From positions 1 to 6,352 of the forward strand of contig QKDF01000318.1 in NCBI GenBank assembly GCA_003245395.1: a stretch of DNA of 6,352 nt, in the 5' to 3' direction. The translations under genes were made by a program, and so were the position numbers. The stretch comes from Clostridia bacterium. GTDB lineage: Bacteria; Bacillota; Clostridia; Oscillospirales; Oscillospiraceae. The notes under the pieces are model-generated. The model ran no database searches. It worked only from the letters and a program-made list of their open reading frames with translations, and was not told the DNA's origin. This document shows, piece after piece, positions 1 to 6,352 of the stretch (positions within the stretch are counted from its first letter, which is position 1; every line of letters begins with the position of its first letter).

Positions 1-1
1 G

Positions 2-775
2 GGCAACGTCTCGGCGGGCACGTCCATCTTCGCCATGATCGTGCTGGAGCAGGCCCTTTCCCGGGTCTATCCGGAGATCGACATGGTCACAACCCCCGCA
101 GGTGCGCCGGTGGCCATGGTGCACTGCAACAACTTCACCTCGGATTTGAACGCCTGGGCCGGCCTGTTCCGGGAGGCGGCGGAGGCCCTGGGCGCACCCG
201 TGGACGAGGATCGCCTGTTCGGCACGCTGTTCCGCGCGGCGCTGGACGGTGAGAGCGACTGCGGCGGGCTGGTGGCGTACAATTACTTCGCGGGAGAGCC
301 CATTACAAACCTGGCCGAGGGCCGGCCGCTTTTCGCCCGGATGCCGGACAGCCGCCTGAGCCTGGGCAACTTCATGCGGGCGCAGATTTTCGGCGCGATG
401 GGCACACTGAAGCTGGGTATGGACATTCTGATGGGCGAGCAGGTTCAGCTGGATTGCCTGCTGGGTCACGGCGGCTTTTTCCGCACGAAGGGCGTGGGCC
501 AGCGGCTCATGGCCGCGGCCATGGGCGCGCCGGTGACGGTGATGGAGACCGCCGGAGAGGGCGGCGCGTGGGGCATCGCCCTGCTGGCCGACTTTCTGAT
601 GAGCCGGAAACCGGATGAACCGCTGGAAGCATACCTGACGCAGCATGTCTTTGCGCAAAGCGCGGCGGAAACGCTGAATCCCGACCCAGCCGATCAGGCC
701 GGTTTCACGGTCTTTATGGAACACTACGCCCGGGGTCTCGCCATAGAGCGGGCCGCCGTGGAAGCTATGAAGTGA
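2..775 (+). CDS. FGGY-family carbohydrate kinase, presumed L-ribulokinase (5'-truncated by window edge)
   Basis: C-terminal 257 codons of a sugar kinase; the frame is open from base 2, so the ATG at 35 is an internal Met and not the start. FGGY kinases are usually about 500-550 residues, so roughly half is outside the window. Seen: an opening stretch [16 protein letters not shown]; a substrate-lid-like segment [18 protein letters not shown] near 287-340; an adenosine-binding glycine motif [12 protein letters not shown] at about 458-493; and a second glycine-rich motif [10 protein letters not shown] at 545-574, both typical of the ATP-binding FGGY_C domain. It sits 15 bases before araA and in the same operon as araD, so the cytoplasmic reaction is most likely ATP-dependent phosphorylation of L-ribulose to L-ribulose-5-phosphate. 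It does not look like classical AraB; it is closer to proteins annotated as xylulokinase-like or general FGGY kinases. Family call is firm; substrate is inferred from neighbours, and L-xylulose or D-xylulose remain possible. Confidence 0.88.
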   Translation, partial: GNVSAGTSIFAMIVLEQALSRVYPEIDMVTTPAGAPVAMVHCNNFTSDLNAWAGLFREAAEALGAPVDEDRLFGTLFRAALDGESDCGGLVAYNYFAGEPITNLAEGRPLFARMPDSRLSLGNFMRAQIFGAMGTLKLGMDILMGEQVQLDCLLGHGGFFRTKGVGQRLMAAAMGAPVTVMETAGEGGAWGIALLADFLMSRKPDEPLEAYLTQHVFAQSAAETLNPDPADQAGFTVFMEHYARGLAIERAAVEAMK

Positions 776-781
776 GAGGAG
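775..781 (+). promoter_or_regulatory. Ribosome binding site of araA
   Basis: AGAGGAG begins at the last base of the kinase stop codon and lies 9 bases before the araA ATG at 791. It fixes that start and shows the two genes are tightly packed. Confidence 0.8.
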
Positions 782-790
782 TTTTTTCAA

Positions 791-2266
791 ATGAAACTGC
801 AGGAGTATGAATTCTGGTTTGTGGTGGGCAGCCAATCCCTTTACGGCCCCGGGGTGCTGGAGACTGTGGATCGCCGTGCTGCCGAGATGGCAGAGACAAT
901 GAACGCCTCCGGCGTCCTGCCCTGCCGCCTGGTCTACAATCTGACGGCCAAGACGCCCGAGGAGATCACCGCCGTCATGCGTCAGGCGAACTTTGACGAC
1001 CGCTGCGCCGGTGTGGTCACCTGGATGCACACCTTCAGCCCCAGCAAAATGTGGATCGACGGACTGCGTGATCTGCAAAAGCCCTTCTGCCATCTGGCCA
1101 CGCAGTACAACCGCCAGATCCCCGACCGTGAGATCGACATGGACTTCATGAACCTGAACCAGGCGGCGCACGGCGACCGGGAGCACGGCTTCATCGGCGC
1201 ACGGCTGCGCCTGCCCCGGAAGGTGATCGCGGGCTATTGGCAGGATGCGTCCACCCAGGATCGTCTGGGCAGCTGGATGCGTACCGCCGTGGGCGCGGCG
1301 GTGAGCCGCGGACTCAAGGTTCTGCGCTTTGGGGACAACATGCGCTATGTCGCCGTGACCGAGGGTGACAAGGTGGAGGCCCAGATCAAGCTGGGCTGGC
1401 AGGTGAACACCTGGCCCGTGGGACTTATGAAGGACTATGTGGACGCCGTGTCCGACGCGGATGTGGACGCCCTGATGAAAGAGTACGCGGAAAAATACGA
1501 TATGGCCACCGACGACCTGGCCTCCGTGCGGTATCAGGCGAAAGAGGAGCTGGCCATGCGCCGCCTGCTGACCGAGCAGGGCTGCAGCGCCTTTACCAAC
1601 ACCTTTGAGGATCTCTACGGCCTGGAGCAGCTCCCCGGTCTCGCGTCCCAGCGTCTGATGGAGGACGGCTACGGCTACGGCGCCGAGGGGGACTGGAAGA
1701 CATCGGCGCTCACCGCAGTGGTCAAGGCCATGGGCGAAGGAAAAGGCGGCGGAACGGCGTTCATGGAGGACTACACCTATGACCTGACGCAGGGCGAGGA
1801 GTGCAGTCTGGGCGCCCACATGCTGGAGGTCTGCCCCACCATCGCCGCGGGAAAGCCCCGGATCGAGGTGCATCCTCTGGGCATCGGCGGCAAAGCAGCC
1901 CCGGCCCGTCTGGTGTTCGAGGGGCATGAGGGCCCGGCCATCGTGCTCAGCCTGATCGACATGGGCGGCCGGATGCGGCTGCTGTGCCAGGACATTGAGT
2001 GCATTAAGCCCATCTATGAAATGCCCAACCTGCCGGTGGCTCGGGTGATGTGGCGCGGCAAGCCCGACCTGCTCACCGGTGTGGAGGCCTGGATCACCGC
2101 CGGCGGCGCGCACCATACGGTGCTCTCCTACGACGTGACGGCGGAGCAGATGGAGGACTGGGCCCGGATCATGGGCATGGAATTCGTCCACATCGACGCG
2201 GAGACCACGATTCCCGCCCTGGAGCGGCAGCTGGCCCTGTCCGATCTGATGTGGAAACTGCGCTGA
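791..2266 (+). CDS. araA: L-arabinose isomerase
   Basis: 491 residues, the usual length for AraA (about 490-500). It interconverts L-arabinose and L-ribulose in the cytoplasm using Mn2+, the first step of the pathway. Seen: N-terminal [13 protein letters not shown], the standard AraA opening; [15 protein letters not shown] at about 75-89; [11 protein letters not shown] at 101-111. The four metal/catalytic positions known from E. coli AraA (Glu306, Glu333, His350, His450) have clear counterparts: Glu299 in GAEGDWK, Glu326 in FMEDYTYD, His343 in [10 protein letters not shown], and the GGAHHT motif with His441/His442. Start at 791 is supported by a ribosome binding site and by full-length match to the family N-terminus. 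It is the middle gene of a kinase-araA-araD operon, with araD 13 bases downstream. No frameshift or missing key residue seen. Confidence 0.97.
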   Translation: MKLQEYEFWFVVGSQSLYGPGVLETVDRRAAEMAETMNASGVLPCRLVYNLTAKTPEEITAVMRQANFDDRCAGVVTWMHTFSPSKMWIDGLRDLQKPFCHLATQYNRQIPDREIDMDFMNLNQAAHGDREHGFIGARLRLPRKVIAGYWQDASTQDRLGSWMRTAVGAAVSRGLKVLRFGDNMRYVAVTEGDKVEAQIKLGWQVNTWPVGLMKDYVDAVSDADVDALMKEYAEKYDMATDDLASVRYQAKEELAMRRLLTEQGCSAFTNTFEDLYGLEQLPGLASQRLMEDGYGYGAEGDWKTSALTAVVKAMGEGKGGGTAFMEDYTYDLTQGEECSLGAHMLEVCPTIAAGKPRIEVHPLGIGGKAAPARLVFEGHEGPAIVLSLIDMGGRMRLLCQDIECIKPIYEMPNLPVARVMWRGKPDLLTGVEAWITAGGAHHTVLSYDVTAEQMEDWARIMGMEFVHIDAETTIPALERQLALSDLMWKLR

Positions 2267-2271
2267 GGAGG
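2265..2271 (+). promoter_or_regulatory. Ribosome binding site of araD
   Basis: GAGGAGG overlaps the TGA stop of araA (2264-2266) and sits 8 bases before the araD ATG at 2280. The overlap of stop codon and binding site suggests that translation of araD is coupled to termination on araA. Confidence 0.8.
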
Positions 2272-2279
2272 GCCGTGTC

Positions 2280-2981
2280 ATGCTGGAAGAACTGAAAGAG
2301 GCGGTCTGGCAGGCCAATCTTCAACTGCCCAAATACGGACTCGTTACCTTCACCTGGGGCAACGTCTCCGGCATCGACCGCAGCCGGGGCCTGGTGGTCA
2401 TCAAGCCCTCCGGTGTAGAGTACGACGTGATGACGGCGCAGGACATGGTTGTGGTGGATCTGGAATCCGGCAAAGCCGTGGAGGGAACGCTGAACCCCTC
2501 CTCCGATCTGCCCACCCATCTGGAGCTTTACCGCAGTTTCCCCGCCGTGGGCGGTATTGTCCACACCCACAGCCGCTGGGCCACCACCTTTGCCCAGGCG
2601 GGGCGGGGCGTCCCGGCGCTGGGCACCACCCAGGGGGACTACTTTTACGGCGAGATCCCCTGCACCCGCAAGATGACGCCGGAGGAAATCGGCGGCGCAC
2701 CGGGCCATTACGAGCTGGAGACGGGCAAAGTCGTTGTGGAGACCTTCACAGGCCGCGATCCCATGCAGATTCCCGCCGCCTTGGTTCACAGCCACGGCCC
2801 CTTTGCCTGGGGCAAGAACGCCAAAGAGGCTGTCCACAATGCCGTGGTGCTGGAGGAAGTCGCCTTTATGGCTTGGCACGCCATGCTGCTCACACCGAAT
2901 CTCGGCCCCATGCAGCAGGAGCTTTTGGATAAGCACTATCTGCGCAAGCACGGCAAAAACGCCTATTACGGACAAAAATAA
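2280..2981 (+). CDS. araD: L-ribulose-5-phosphate 4-epimerase
   Basis: 233 residues (E. coli AraD is 231). A class II aldolase/epimerase fold enzyme that converts L-ribulose-5-phosphate to D-xylulose-5-phosphate through a Zn2+-dependent retro-aldol/aldol step, delivering arabinose carbon to the pentose phosphate pathway. Seen: phosphate-binding TWGNVSG (25-31) and KPSGVEYD (42-49); SSDLPTH with Asp76; zinc-ligand motif VHTHS with His95 and His97; third zinc histidine in the [11 protein letters not shown] motif (His172, E. coli His171); catalytic Asp120 in [10 protein letters not shown]; and the C-terminal catalytic tyrosine (E. coli Tyr229) in AYYGQK. These separate it from fuculose-phosphate and rhamnulose-phosphate aldolases, and the AraA neighbour agrees. 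Last gene of the operon; an intrinsic terminator follows about 75 bases after its TAA. Confidence 0.97.
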   Translation: MLEELKEAVWQANLQLPKYGLVTFTWGNVSGIDRSRGLVVIKPSGVEYDVMTAQDMVVVDLESGKAVEGTLNPSSDLPTHLELYRSFPAVGGIVHTHSRWATTFAQAGRGVPALGTTQGDYFYGEIPCTRKMTPEEIGGAPGHYELETGKVVVETFTGRDPMQIPAALVHSHGPFAWGKNAKEAVHNAVVLEEVAFMAWHAMLLTPNLGPMQQELLDKHYLRKHGKNAYYGQK

Positions 2982-2982
2982 G

Positions 2983-3018
2983 TCCGCCGGAGCACATTGC
3001 CGGGAGGCTCCGGCAGGG
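2983..3018 (+). repeat. Inverted repeat just after araD stop
   Basis: GCCGGAGC (2986-2993) and GCTCCGGC (3007-3014) are a perfect 8-base inverted repeat with a 13-base loop. The stem can be extended to base 2983 and base 3018 with one bulged A at 3015 and a G-U pair. A second, mutually exclusive hairpin, TGCCGG (2998-3003) with CCGGCA (3010-3015), uses the same right arm. No T-run follows, so it is not a normal terminator; it could protect the 3' end of the ara mRNA or be a palindromic intergenic repeat. Confidence 0.55.
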
Positions 3019-3051
3019 AATGCCGCCGCTAAATACAATTTCTCTGCCTGA

Positions 3052-3108
3052 CCCGCCCCGGCGGGCCCCCGGGCGAAACACGGGGCCCCCGCGGGCGCCG
3101 GAATTTTT
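3052..3108 (+). terminator. Probable Rho-independent terminator of the ara operon
   Basis: A very GC-rich imperfect hairpin. The outer stem is CCGGC (3058-3062) with GCCGG (3097-3101). Inner blocks pair GGG (3063-3065) with the C-run at 3086-3090, and CCCC from the run 3066-3070 with GGGG (3082-3085), around a loop containing GAAACA. Bases AA and then TTTTT (3104-3108) follow directly. There is no T-run on the opposite side, so it should act only on + strand transcripts, ending the operon after araD. Bulges make the exact fold uncertain. Confidence 0.7.
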
Positions 3109-3134
3109 AGAGGCAATCGTTTTCGCCCTAAAAT
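3106..3134 (+). promoter_or_regulatory. Possible secondary sigma-A promoter
   Basis: TTTAGA (3106-3111, 4 of 6 to TTGACA) and TAAAAT (3129-3134, 5 of 6 to TATAAT) are separated by 17 bases. The -35 part overlaps the T-run of the upstream terminator. Plausible but weak by eye; the site at 3160-3168 is the better candidate for the two-component genes. Confidence 0.3.
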
Positions 3135-3140
3135 CCGTCG

Positions 3141-3168
3141 TTCCGCGGGGGCCATTTTGTGCTATAAT
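3141..3168 (+). promoter_or_regulatory. Extended -10 promoter for the two-component operon
   Basis: A perfect TATAAT (3163-3168) preceded by TGC (3160-3162) gives the TGnTATAAT extended -10 form. The -35 region is poor (TTCCGC, 3141-3146, 16-base spacer), as tolerated by extended -10 promoters. Transcription would begin near 3175, leaving a leader of about 100 bases before the regulator ATG at 3276. Confidence 0.6.
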
Positions 3169-3241
3169 TGCATCGTCCCCACAATTGGCAATATTTTCTT
3201 GTTGTTCCGCTGTCCGGAGTGCGGATAAGCCAACATTCCCC

Positions 3242-3257
3242 GCCGGAGATTCCCGGC
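3242..3257 (+). promoter_or_regulatory. Small leader hairpin beside the regulator's ribosome binding site
   Basis: GCCGG (3242-3246) and CCGGC (3253-3257) form a perfect 5-base-pair stem with a 6-base loop, ending 5 bases before AGGAGG. It might modulate translation, but a short GC stem of this size is also expected by chance in such DNA. Confidence 0.3.
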
Positions 3258-3262
3258 AGAAA

Positions 3263-3268
3263 AGGAGG
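3263..3268 (+). promoter_or_regulatory. Ribosome binding site of the response regulator gene
   Basis: A perfect AGGAGG, 7 bases before ATG 3276. It decides the start: the same frame is open further upstream to a TTG at 3168, but that codon overlaps the -10 box and has no binding site. Confidence 0.88.
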
Positions 3269-3275
3269 CAGCTTT

Positions 3276-4877
3276 ATGTACAGCGTATTTCTGGTGGAAG
3301 ATGAGAGCGTTATCCGAGAGGGCATCAAATCCCTGATTGCCTGGGAGGATTACGGCTTCACCTTCGCGGGAGAGGCGGCGGACGGCGAACTGGCCTGGCC
3401 CCTGATTCAAAAGCTGCGCCCCGATATCGTAATCACGGACATCAAAATGCCCTTTCTGGATGGACTGGCCTTAAGCCGCCTGATCCGCAAGGAGCTGCCC
3501 AAAACCACAATCATCATCTTAAGCGGCTACGACGATTTCTCCTACGCCAAGGAGGCCATCAGCATCGGCGTGAGCGAATATCTGCTCAAGCCGCTGTCCC
3601 GGACACAGCTGACCGAAGCCCTGGCCCAGATCCGCACCCAGCGGGAGGAGGCCGAGCGCCAAAGCCACTACATGGCTCAGTTCCACACGGAGGTACAGGA
3701 GTACCTTTCCTCTTCCCGGCGGGGCTTTTTCGACCTGCTGATCTCCGGGCGGATGTCCGTGTCCCAGATTCTGGACCGGGCGCAGAGGCTGGGGCTGGAT
3801 CTGGCGGCGCCAAGCTATAACATCGTGCTGTTTCTTTTGGAGGAGGACCCGCTGCACACGGAGTATTCCGCCTCCCTGGCCGATGTACAGGAGGAGATCT
3901 GCCGCCGCTTCCCGGAAAATGAAAACCTGCTGCTGTTCAGCATCGGCGTGGATCTGCTGGTGTTTCTCATCAAGGGGGAAACGGCAGACATCGGCCGCCT
4001 GACGGAATCGTGCGTGGAGAGCCTGCGGGAAATCTGCAAGACAGCGGAGCAGTCCGTGGACTGGTCCGTGGTGGTGGGCGAGCCGGTACATCGTCTCAGC
4101 TCCGTGACCGGGTGCTACCGCACGGTGCGCCGGGCCATGATGCACCGGGACACGGGATCGCCCAACCGGGTCGTGCGTGTGGGGCAGACCACGGAGCCTT
4201 ATGCCGTGGACTTTGACCCCAACAACCTGGATGCCGCCAAAATGGATCAGCGCATCGTGTCCAAATTTCTCATCAATGGCCACAGGGACGACATGGACTC
4301 CTTCGTGGAGGATTATTTCGATTCTTTCGACCCCGAGGGCGTACGCTCTCTGCTGTTTCGGCAGTATGTGGTGCTCAACATTCAGTTCACAGTCAACGCA
4401 TACCTGAAGAACCTGGGCTGTCCCGCCGCGGCGGGCGGCCGGGATCTGGCCCGGGCCCTGACGACATTGAATGAGACAAAGCGCTACGTACGGGATCTGC
4501 TGCTCTCGGCCCTGTCTGCCCGGGATACGGCGGTCAGCCGCCAGTACCGCCAGACTCTGCAGAAGGCCCTGAGCTATATGGAGGAGCACTACGCCGATCC
4601 GGCGATCTGCCTCAACGCAGTGGCAAAGGTGGCCCGGGTCAGCGCCACCCATTTCAGCGCCATGTTCAGTCAGCAGATGGGCAAGACCTTTGTGGAGCAC
4701 CTGACCGACCTGCGGATGGAAAAAGCCAAGGAGCTGCTGCGCTTCACCAATGAGAACTCCTCCGAAATCGCCTACCAGGTGGGCTACAACGACCCGCACT
4801 ACTTCAGCTTCCTGTTCAAAAAGACCAACGGCTGCACGCCGCGGGATTACCGCAATGGGAAAAACCAGGTGTCATGA
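3276..4877 (+). CDS. YesN-like response regulator with AraC-type DNA-binding domain
   Basis: 533 residues, the usual size for YesN-family regulators. It is a cytoplasmic transcription factor activated by phosphorylation from the adjacent kinase. Seen: receiver domain at about 2-120, with acidic pair Glu8/Asp9 in FLVEDE, phosphoacceptor Asp55 in VITDIKMP, Ser83 in ILSGYDD and Lys105 in LLKPL, so the phosphorylation site is intact. A central region of about 120-425, which I cannot assign to a named domain, contains helical and strand-like segments. The C-terminal AraC/XylS domain at about 430-528 has a first helix-turn-helix near 444-469 and the family signature near 498-526 (IAYQVGYNDPHYFSFLFKK). 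The start at 3276 is set by AGGAGG and gives the receiver domain its normal N-terminus. The stop overlaps the next gene's start by 4 bases (ATGA), so the pair should be co-translated. Its targets are not visible; nearby sugar-use genes, including the ara operon or genes beyond the window, are the likely ones. Confidence 0.94.
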   Translation: MYSVFLVEDESVIREGIKSLIAWEDYGFTFAGEAADGELAWPLIQKLRPDIVITDIKMPFLDGLALSRLIRKELPKTTIIILSGYDDFSYAKEAISIGVSEYLLKPLSRTQLTEALAQIRTQREEAERQSHYMAQFHTEVQEYLSSSRRGFFDLLISGRMSVSQILDRAQRLGLDLAAPSYNIVLFLLEEDPLHTEYSASLADVQEEICRRFPENENLLLFSIGVDLLVFLIKGETADIGRLTESCVESLREICKTAEQSVDWSVVVGEPVHRLSSVTGCYRTVRRAMMHRDTGSPNRVVRVGQTTEPYAVDFDPNNLDAAKMDQRIVSKFLINGHRDDMDSFVEDYFDSFDPEGVRSLLFRQYVVLNIQFTVNAYLKNLGCPAAAGGRDLARALTTLNETKRYVRDLLLSALSARDTAVSRQYRQTLQKALSYMEEHYADPAICLNAVAKVARVSATHFSAMFSQQMGKTFVEHLTDLRMEKAKELLRFTNENSSEIAYQVGYNDPHYFSFLFKKTNGCTPRDYRNGKNQVS

Positions 4878-6343
4878 AACGAATACTTTTTCATAAAAAG
4901 CAGAAGCAGCCCCCCGCCACGCTGGGCCGGCGGCTTGGCTTTCTGCTGGCGGGGCTGATTGTGCCCTACGTGCTGATGACGGGAGTTTTCCTTTACACCA
5001 TCGACCGTTTCAACAGCCAGTACACCGACGCCCTGCAAAACGCCAACACCGCCGGCGAATTCAACAATGACTTCAAGAAAAACCTGGATCAAAAGATGTA
5101 CTACTACGTCATCGGCAGCCGTAATGCTGACCACCTGCCCCTGGAGGATGTGGAGGAGGCCCGCGACGTCCTGCGCAAGCTGCAAAAGACCACCACACTC
5201 AAGGAAAACGAGTGGCGCATCCGCAGCATGCTGAACCTGTGCGACCGCCTGAGCGAGTGCATGATCGATATCGAGAATACCTCCAGCTATGACGAGCGTC
5301 AGGTCAAGCTGGAGACAAACGTGGACATCATCACCGGGCTGATCCAGACCTATATGCACGACTATACCTACGACGAGGTACGACAGCTTTCCATTCTCCA
5401 GCAGCAGATCACCAACCAGGTTTACACCACCGTGGCAGTCACGGTGCTGGCGGCGGTGGGGATCGTGGTCTTTCTGGCGTTGTACTCCTGGCGCTTTGCC
5501 AGAGGGATCACCCGGCCGATCAAGCAGCTGTGTGAAAAGGTAAAGCGATTGGGCCACGGCGATTTTGCCGTCGAGCCGCTGCACACGGACAGCCGGGAGC
5601 TGCGCACTCTGGACGACGGCTTCAACGAGATGGCCGGGCGGATTTTTTCTCTGCTGCGCCATGTGCAGGAGGATCAGGATGCCCTGCGCCGGGCGGAGAT
5701 GGAACTGCTCCAGGCTCAGATCAACCCCCATTTTCTTTACAACACCTTCGACTCCATCATCTGGCTGGCCGAGACGCACAAGGATGAGGAGGTGGTGCAG
5801 ATTGTCACCAGCCTGTCGTCCTTCTTCCGCAACTCCCTGAGCAAGGGACAGGACGTGATTACGCTGGAGACGGAGCAAAAGCAGGTGTGCAGCTATCTGG
5901 AGATCCAGCAGATCCGCTATCGGGACGTGCTGAGCTACAGCATTTCCATCCCGGAGGAACTGCTGGGTTGTTACATCCCCAAGCTGACACTCCAGCCCCT
6001 GGTGGAAAATGCCATCTACCACGGCATCCGCAGTAAGCGAGAGGGCGGAACCATCACCATCACCGGCCGGGCCGAAGGCGGGGATATCCTGCTGACGGTG
6101 GAGGATGACGGCGCAGGCATGACGCCCGAGCAGCTGGAGGCGCTGCGGGCGGGGATCTACAAGGACTGTCACACCGGGCTGGGGCTGGTGAATGTCCACC
6201 GGCGGCTGCGGCTATATTGCGGCGAGGGCTACGGTCTGAGTTTTGAAAGCCGGTTGGGTGAAGGAACGCGGGTGCTTGTCCGAATTCCGAAACAAAATAA
6301 ACTTTCACCGAAAAAAATTCAACCAGAACCCGAGAATTTGTGA
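4874..6343 (+). CDS. YesM-like membrane sensor histidine kinase
   Basis: 489 residues. A membrane kinase that autophosphorylates on histidine and passes the phosphate to the overlapping YesN-like regulator. Seen in order: basic N-terminus; membrane segment at about 21-43; extracytoplasmic part at about 44-182; second membrane segment at about 183-206; HAMP linker at about 207-260 starting RGITRPIKQL; His_kinase domain with phosphoacceptor His286 in QAQINPHFLYNTFD; ATPase domain with N-box LQPLVENAIYHG (Asn379), G1 box DDGAGM (411-416) and G2 box TGLGLVN (434-440). All catalytic motifs of the YesM/LytS class are present. The outside part, about 139 residues, is rich in charged and leucine residues, looks wholly helical, and is shorter than the roughly 250-residue dCache domains common in YesM kinases. 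The start is the ATG in the ATGA overlap; only a weak AGG precedes it at 4867-4869, so it probably depends on translation of the upstream gene. The last 15 or so codons, after RIPKQ, are A-rich and add a Lys/Pro/Glu tail beyond the usual domain end. Confidence 0.95.
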   Translation: MKRILFHKKQKQPPATLGRRLGFLLAGLIVPYVLMTGVFLYTIDRFNSQYTDALQNANTAGEFNNDFKKNLDQKMYYYVIGSRNADHLPLEDVEEARDVLRKLQKTTTLKENEWRIRSMLNLCDRLSECMIDIENTSSYDERQVKLETNVDIITGLIQTYMHDYTYDEVRQLSILQQQITNQVYTTVAVTVLAAVGIVVFLALYSWRFARGITRPIKQLCEKVKRLGHGDFAVEPLHTDSRELRTLDDGFNEMAGRIFSLLRHVQEDQDALRRAEMELLQAQINPHFLYNTFDSIIWLAETHKDEEVVQIVTSLSSFFRNSLSKGQDVITLETEQKQVCSYLEIQQIRYRDVLSYSISIPEELLGCYIPKLTLQPLVENAIYHGIRSKREGGTITITGRAEGGDILLTVEDDGAGMTPEQLEALRAGIYKDCHTGLGLVNVHRRLRLYCGEGYGLSFESRLGEGTRVLVRIPKQNKLSPKKIQPEPENL

Positions 6344-6352
6344 AAACTCCAA

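Noticed and set aside
35..37. ATG at 35 as start of the kinase gene
   Set aside because: The frame is open and encodes family-like sequence from base 2, and the protein lacks its N-terminal FGGY domain; the gene simply enters from outside the window.
2169..3155. 328-codon open frame on the - strand covering araD and the intergenic region
   Set aside because: It runs through the araA end, all of araD and the terminator hairpin. The composition is Ala/Gly/Arg-rich without a recognisable family, so a chance frame is far more likely.
3168..3275. 36-codon N-terminal extension of the response regulator from a TTG at 3168
   Set aside because: The TTG overlaps the -10 box and has no ribosome binding site. 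The receiver domain begins normally at ATG 3276, which has a perfect AGGAGG.
2734..3304. Short + strand open frames (2734-3051 and 3020-3304) around the araD end and intergenic region
   Set aside because: Pro/Arg/Ala-rich translations, no ribosome binding site seen, overlap with araD in another frame or with the terminator and promoter; not credible small genes.
3519..4799. 426-codon open frame on the - strand opposite the response regulator
   Set aside because: Same reason: a shadow of a clearly real gene, His/Gln/Gly-rich with no domain and no convincing ribosome binding site seen.
4847..6199. 450-codon open frame on the - strand opposite the histidine kinase
   Set aside because: The + strand frame encodes an intact kinase with all motifs. 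The antisense product is a low-complexity Leu/Val/Gln/His-rich string with no recognisable domain, as expected for a shadow frame in GC-rich coding DNA.

Overview
The window reads as chromosomal DNA of a GC-rich Bacillota, most likely a gut Oscillospiraceae/Ruminococcaceae-type bacterium. This rests on three things: the GC-rich coding sequence, strong AGGAGG-type ribosome binding sites close to their starts, and a YesN/YesM-type two-component pair of the kind common in gut Clostridia. The taxonomic placement is inference from style, not a database match. All five genes lie on the + strand.

Region 1 (1-2981) is an L-arabinose catabolic operon whose 5' end lies outside the window. It holds the C-terminal half of an FGGY-family sugar kinase (2-775, presumed ribulokinase), araA for L-arabinose isomerase (791-2266) and araD for L-ribulose-5-phosphate 4-epimerase (2280-2981). 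The gaps are only 15 and 13 bases. Together they would turn L-arabinose into L-ribulose, then L-ribulose-5-phosphate, then D-xylulose-5-phosphate for the pentose phosphate pathway. The kinase resembles xylulokinase-like FGGY proteins more than classical AraB, so it may be the non-orthologous type of clostridial ribulokinase.

Region 2 (2982-3275) is a 294-base intergenic stretch. It contains an inverted repeat just after the araD stop, a very GC-rich hairpin with a T-run that looks like the operon's intrinsic terminator, and then a promoter region with a perfect TATAAT in an extended -10 context. A leader of about 100 bases follows, with a small hairpin next to the ribosome binding site of the next gene.

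Region 3 (3276-6343) is a two-gene unit: a YesN-like response regulator with a C-terminal AraC-type DNA-binding domain, overlapping by 4 bases (ATGA) a YesM-like membrane sensor histidine kinase. This pair probably controls nearby carbohydrate genes. The ara operon is an obvious candidate target, but a sugar transporter or glycosidase cluster downstream of the window is equally possible. The kinase has an unusually short, apparently helical outside domain.

I see no mobile element, CRISPR array, tRNA or rRNA, and no broken gene. This is mostly an ordinary carbohydrate-use locus. The points worth a second look are the kinase type, the structured intergenic region, and the sensor's small input domain.
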